This document shows, piece by piece, positions 4,617 to 5,882 of a DNA stretch of 5,882 bases. This DNA comes from an uncultured Armatimonadota bacterium (GTDB lineage: Bacteria > Armatimonadota > Armatimonadia > Armatimonadales > Armatimonadaceae). Positions within the stretch are counted from its first letter, which is position 1; every line of letters begins with the position of its first letter. Below the pieces are notes generated by a model. That model was not told the DNA's origin. It saw only the letters and a program-made list of their open reading frames with translations, and did no database searches. The DNA lies in the NCBI GenBank assembly GCA_903924445.1, contig CAIYBQ010000151.1, forward strand, positions 1-5,882, written 5' to 3'. The position numbers were made by a program, and so were the translations under genes.

Positions 4617-5873
4617 TTATACGGCCCCGTTGATGCGTACCAAGTGAGTCCGCGTCCGCATGATCAGGCTTGTCCCGATGCTTGCGACGCTTGCGCGTGG
4701 ACCGACATCGAGGAAGTTCTCTGCCACCTTTTCAAACGTCCGACCGGGCTTAACCACCGTCGTTTTGCCATTGTCGGCAAACAGATAGAGTAACCCACCA
4801 ACAAGCAGCGGACTCGCATAATACCTGCCACCAAGGCGCTCACTCCAGAGGTCCTGACCCGTTTTGCCATCCAAACAACGTAGAAAATCACTGTCCGCCG
4901 GTATAAATAGGAGGCCATCTGTTGCGAGAGGCGAGCACAGCGGCCCAACACCGCGGCGGTGCTGCCACGCGATATCGGAATCGGTGAGCGGACCCGGCTT
5001 ATCGAACGGAAGCGCAAAAATCTCCGGTTGATCAAACCCTGAGTTCACATAGAGCATCCCGTTCCCAACCACAGGCCGCGCGGCATTCGAGTAGCCGCCA
5101 TGCCGAACTTTCCAAAGCTCGCGTCCTGTCTTTGGGTCGTAGGCAATAAATGCGCGTGCCCCGACGGTGATCAGCTCATCCTGGCCGCTTCGCTTCACAA
5201 CGATAGGCGTTGAGTAAGCTTTGCGCATGTCTGGGATGACTTCATTGGATTTGCCAAGATTCCAGTCGATGCTCCGTGCGGTTTTCCAAACAGTTGTGCC
5301 GGAGCGGACATCAAGTGCGGCGACAAACTGCGTATCGATGCCATCGTAGGTACAAATCAGCAGATTCCCGTAGATAACCGGACTCGAGCCAGGCCCGCGG
5401 TAGTGTTGGCAGTTGAGGTCGCGACGAGTCCAGAGGACTTTGCCAGATTTTGCATCGAGCGCTGCTGTCCCGTATGTCCCAAAGTGTAAAAACACCCGCC
5501 CACTGGAGGACACAACGCTTGGGGATGCATACGTATTGCCATCGGTGCCGAGCGGTTCAGGTGATGTATTGGTGAACAGCTTGATGTTATGGATGATTTT
5601 GCCGGTGTTGATGTCCACCGCGATCGCCCATTGCTCTGCGCCCTTTGGGTCGGCATGCGTCATCCAGGCGAGGTTATTGGTGATCGCCGGGCTGGAAAAT
5701 CCCTCGTTTGGTAATGCCGTTTTCCAGGCCAGACCTTTGAGCTCAGACCATTTTACGGGTGCCGTTTTTGCCGATGAATGTCCACACATTTGAGGCCCAC
5801 GGTAGTCCGGCCACGGATCATTCGAGAATGAAATCACAGGAGACGCTTGCTTCGTTGCACTTCCCTGCATCAT
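4617..5873 (-). CDS. PQQ-repeat (BamB-like) beta-propeller protein without visible signal peptide
   Basis: The product has 418 residues. WPDYRGP (21-27), then WSELKGLAWKTALPNEGFSSPAI, is the standard opening of a PQQ-like beta-propeller family common in Planctomycetota, Verrucomicrobiota and Armatimonadota. Blades follow with the repeated pattern of SP-hydrophobic, then ALD-TGK-LW: AVDINTGKIIH (85-95), ALDAKSGKVLW (138-148), ALDVRSGTTVW (186-196), AYDPKTGRELW (244-254), the less regular 272-303, CLDGKTGQDLW (333-343) and 353-388. The last strand (THLVRI) and the first (GLAWKT) close a ring of about eight blades. It is a scaffold or sensor rather than a quinoprotein dehydrogenase, since no dehydrogenase motifs are present. 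Relatives normally begin with a signal peptide, but here residues 1-20 are polar and an in-frame TAA sits at 5879-5877. The protein is therefore predicted cytosolic, or its secretion signal was lost. The start is one of two adjacent ATGs (5873 or 5870); only nine upstream bases are visible and hold no ribosome binding site. Confidence 0.85.
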   Translation of the reverse strand: MMQGSATKQASPVISFSNDPWPDYRGPQMCGHSSAKTAPVKWSELKGLAWKTALPNEGFSSPAITNNLAWMTHADPKGAEQWAIAVDINTGKIIHNIKLFTNTSPEPLGTDGNTYASPSVVSSSGRVFLHFGTYGTAALDAKSGKVLWTRRDLNCQHYRGPGSSPVIYGNLLICTYDGIDTQFVAALDVRSGTTVWKTARSIDWNLGKSNEVIPDMRKAYSTPIVVKRSGQDELITVGARAFIAYDPKTGRELWKVRHGGYSNAARPVVGNGMLYVNSGFDQPEIFALPFDKPGPLTDSDIAWQHRRGVGPLCSPLATDGLLFIPADSDFLRCLDGKTGQDLWSERLGGRYYASPLLVGGLLYLFADNGKTTVVKPGRTFEKVAENFLDVGPRASVASIGTSLIMRTRTHLVRINGAV

Positions 5874-5882
5874 GGTTTAAAA

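Noticed and set aside
3839..4793. Plus-strand frames opposite the kinase-like and propeller genes
   Set aside because: They are antisense shadows; the minus-strand frames carry the kinase and propeller motifs.
4617..5873. Propeller considered as a quinoprotein dehydrogenase
   Set aside because: No dehydrogenase active-site Asp/Cys-Cys motifs or cytochrome domain; the length and WPDYRGP opening fit the non-enzymatic PQQ-like repeat family.

Overview
The window most likely comes from a diderm, type IV pilin-bearing environmental bacterium, probably Armatimonadota or a neighbouring PVC-like lineage. The strongest clue is the prepilin at 1826-2587: its FTLIELLVVIAIIAILAAILFPVF helix, followed by AREKARQ and a C-terminal H-X9-DG motif, is the DUF1559-type prepilin that is highly multiplied in Armatimonadota and Planctomycetota. 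The LFPVFA-AREKARQ wording is the one I associate with Armatimonadota. The PQQ-repeat protein with a WPDYRGP opening and the bacterial alpha-2-macroglobulin agree with this. The assignment rests on remembered family features, not on a search.

Layout: (1) 1-1261, minus strand: the N-terminal 420 residues of a membrane-anchored alpha-2-macroglobulin-like protein, cut by the left edge. (2) 1262-1825: a 564-base divergent intergenic region. It holds ten perfect CCTCAA hexamers, a candidate promoter on each strand built from the same words (TAGACAG, TAAACTA, xATTAT), a perfect palindrome over the plus-strand promoter, a 13-base direct repeat, a possible 45-residue small gene with a good ribosome binding site, and mutually exclusive hairpins just ahead of the prepilin gene. 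(3) 1826-2587, plus: the DUF1559-type prepilin. (4) 2681-3805, plus: a secreted alkaline-phosphatase-superfamily hydrolase with a complete metal-site and nucleophile set. (5) 3809-4597, minus: a degenerate Ser/Thr-kinase-like protein lacking the VAIK lysine and the DFG glycine. (6) 4617-5873, minus: a PQQ/BamB-like eight-bladed beta-propeller that lacks the signal peptide its family normally has.

How they may work together: the macroglobulin and the prepilin/phosphatase pair diverge from one regulatory region and may be co-controlled as cell-envelope functions. The propeller and kinase-like genes lie 19 bases apart on the minus strand and look like one transcription unit. Kinase domains are often fused to beta-propellers in bacteria, so a split kinase-propeller pair is a reasonable but unproven reading. 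The phosphatase and kinase genes converge with 3 bases between their stop codons. I see no tRNA, rRNA, CRISPR, insertion sequence or clear factor-independent terminator. No known defence or secretion system is recognisable. The most unusual material is the 1262-1825 regulatory region and the kinase-propeller pair.
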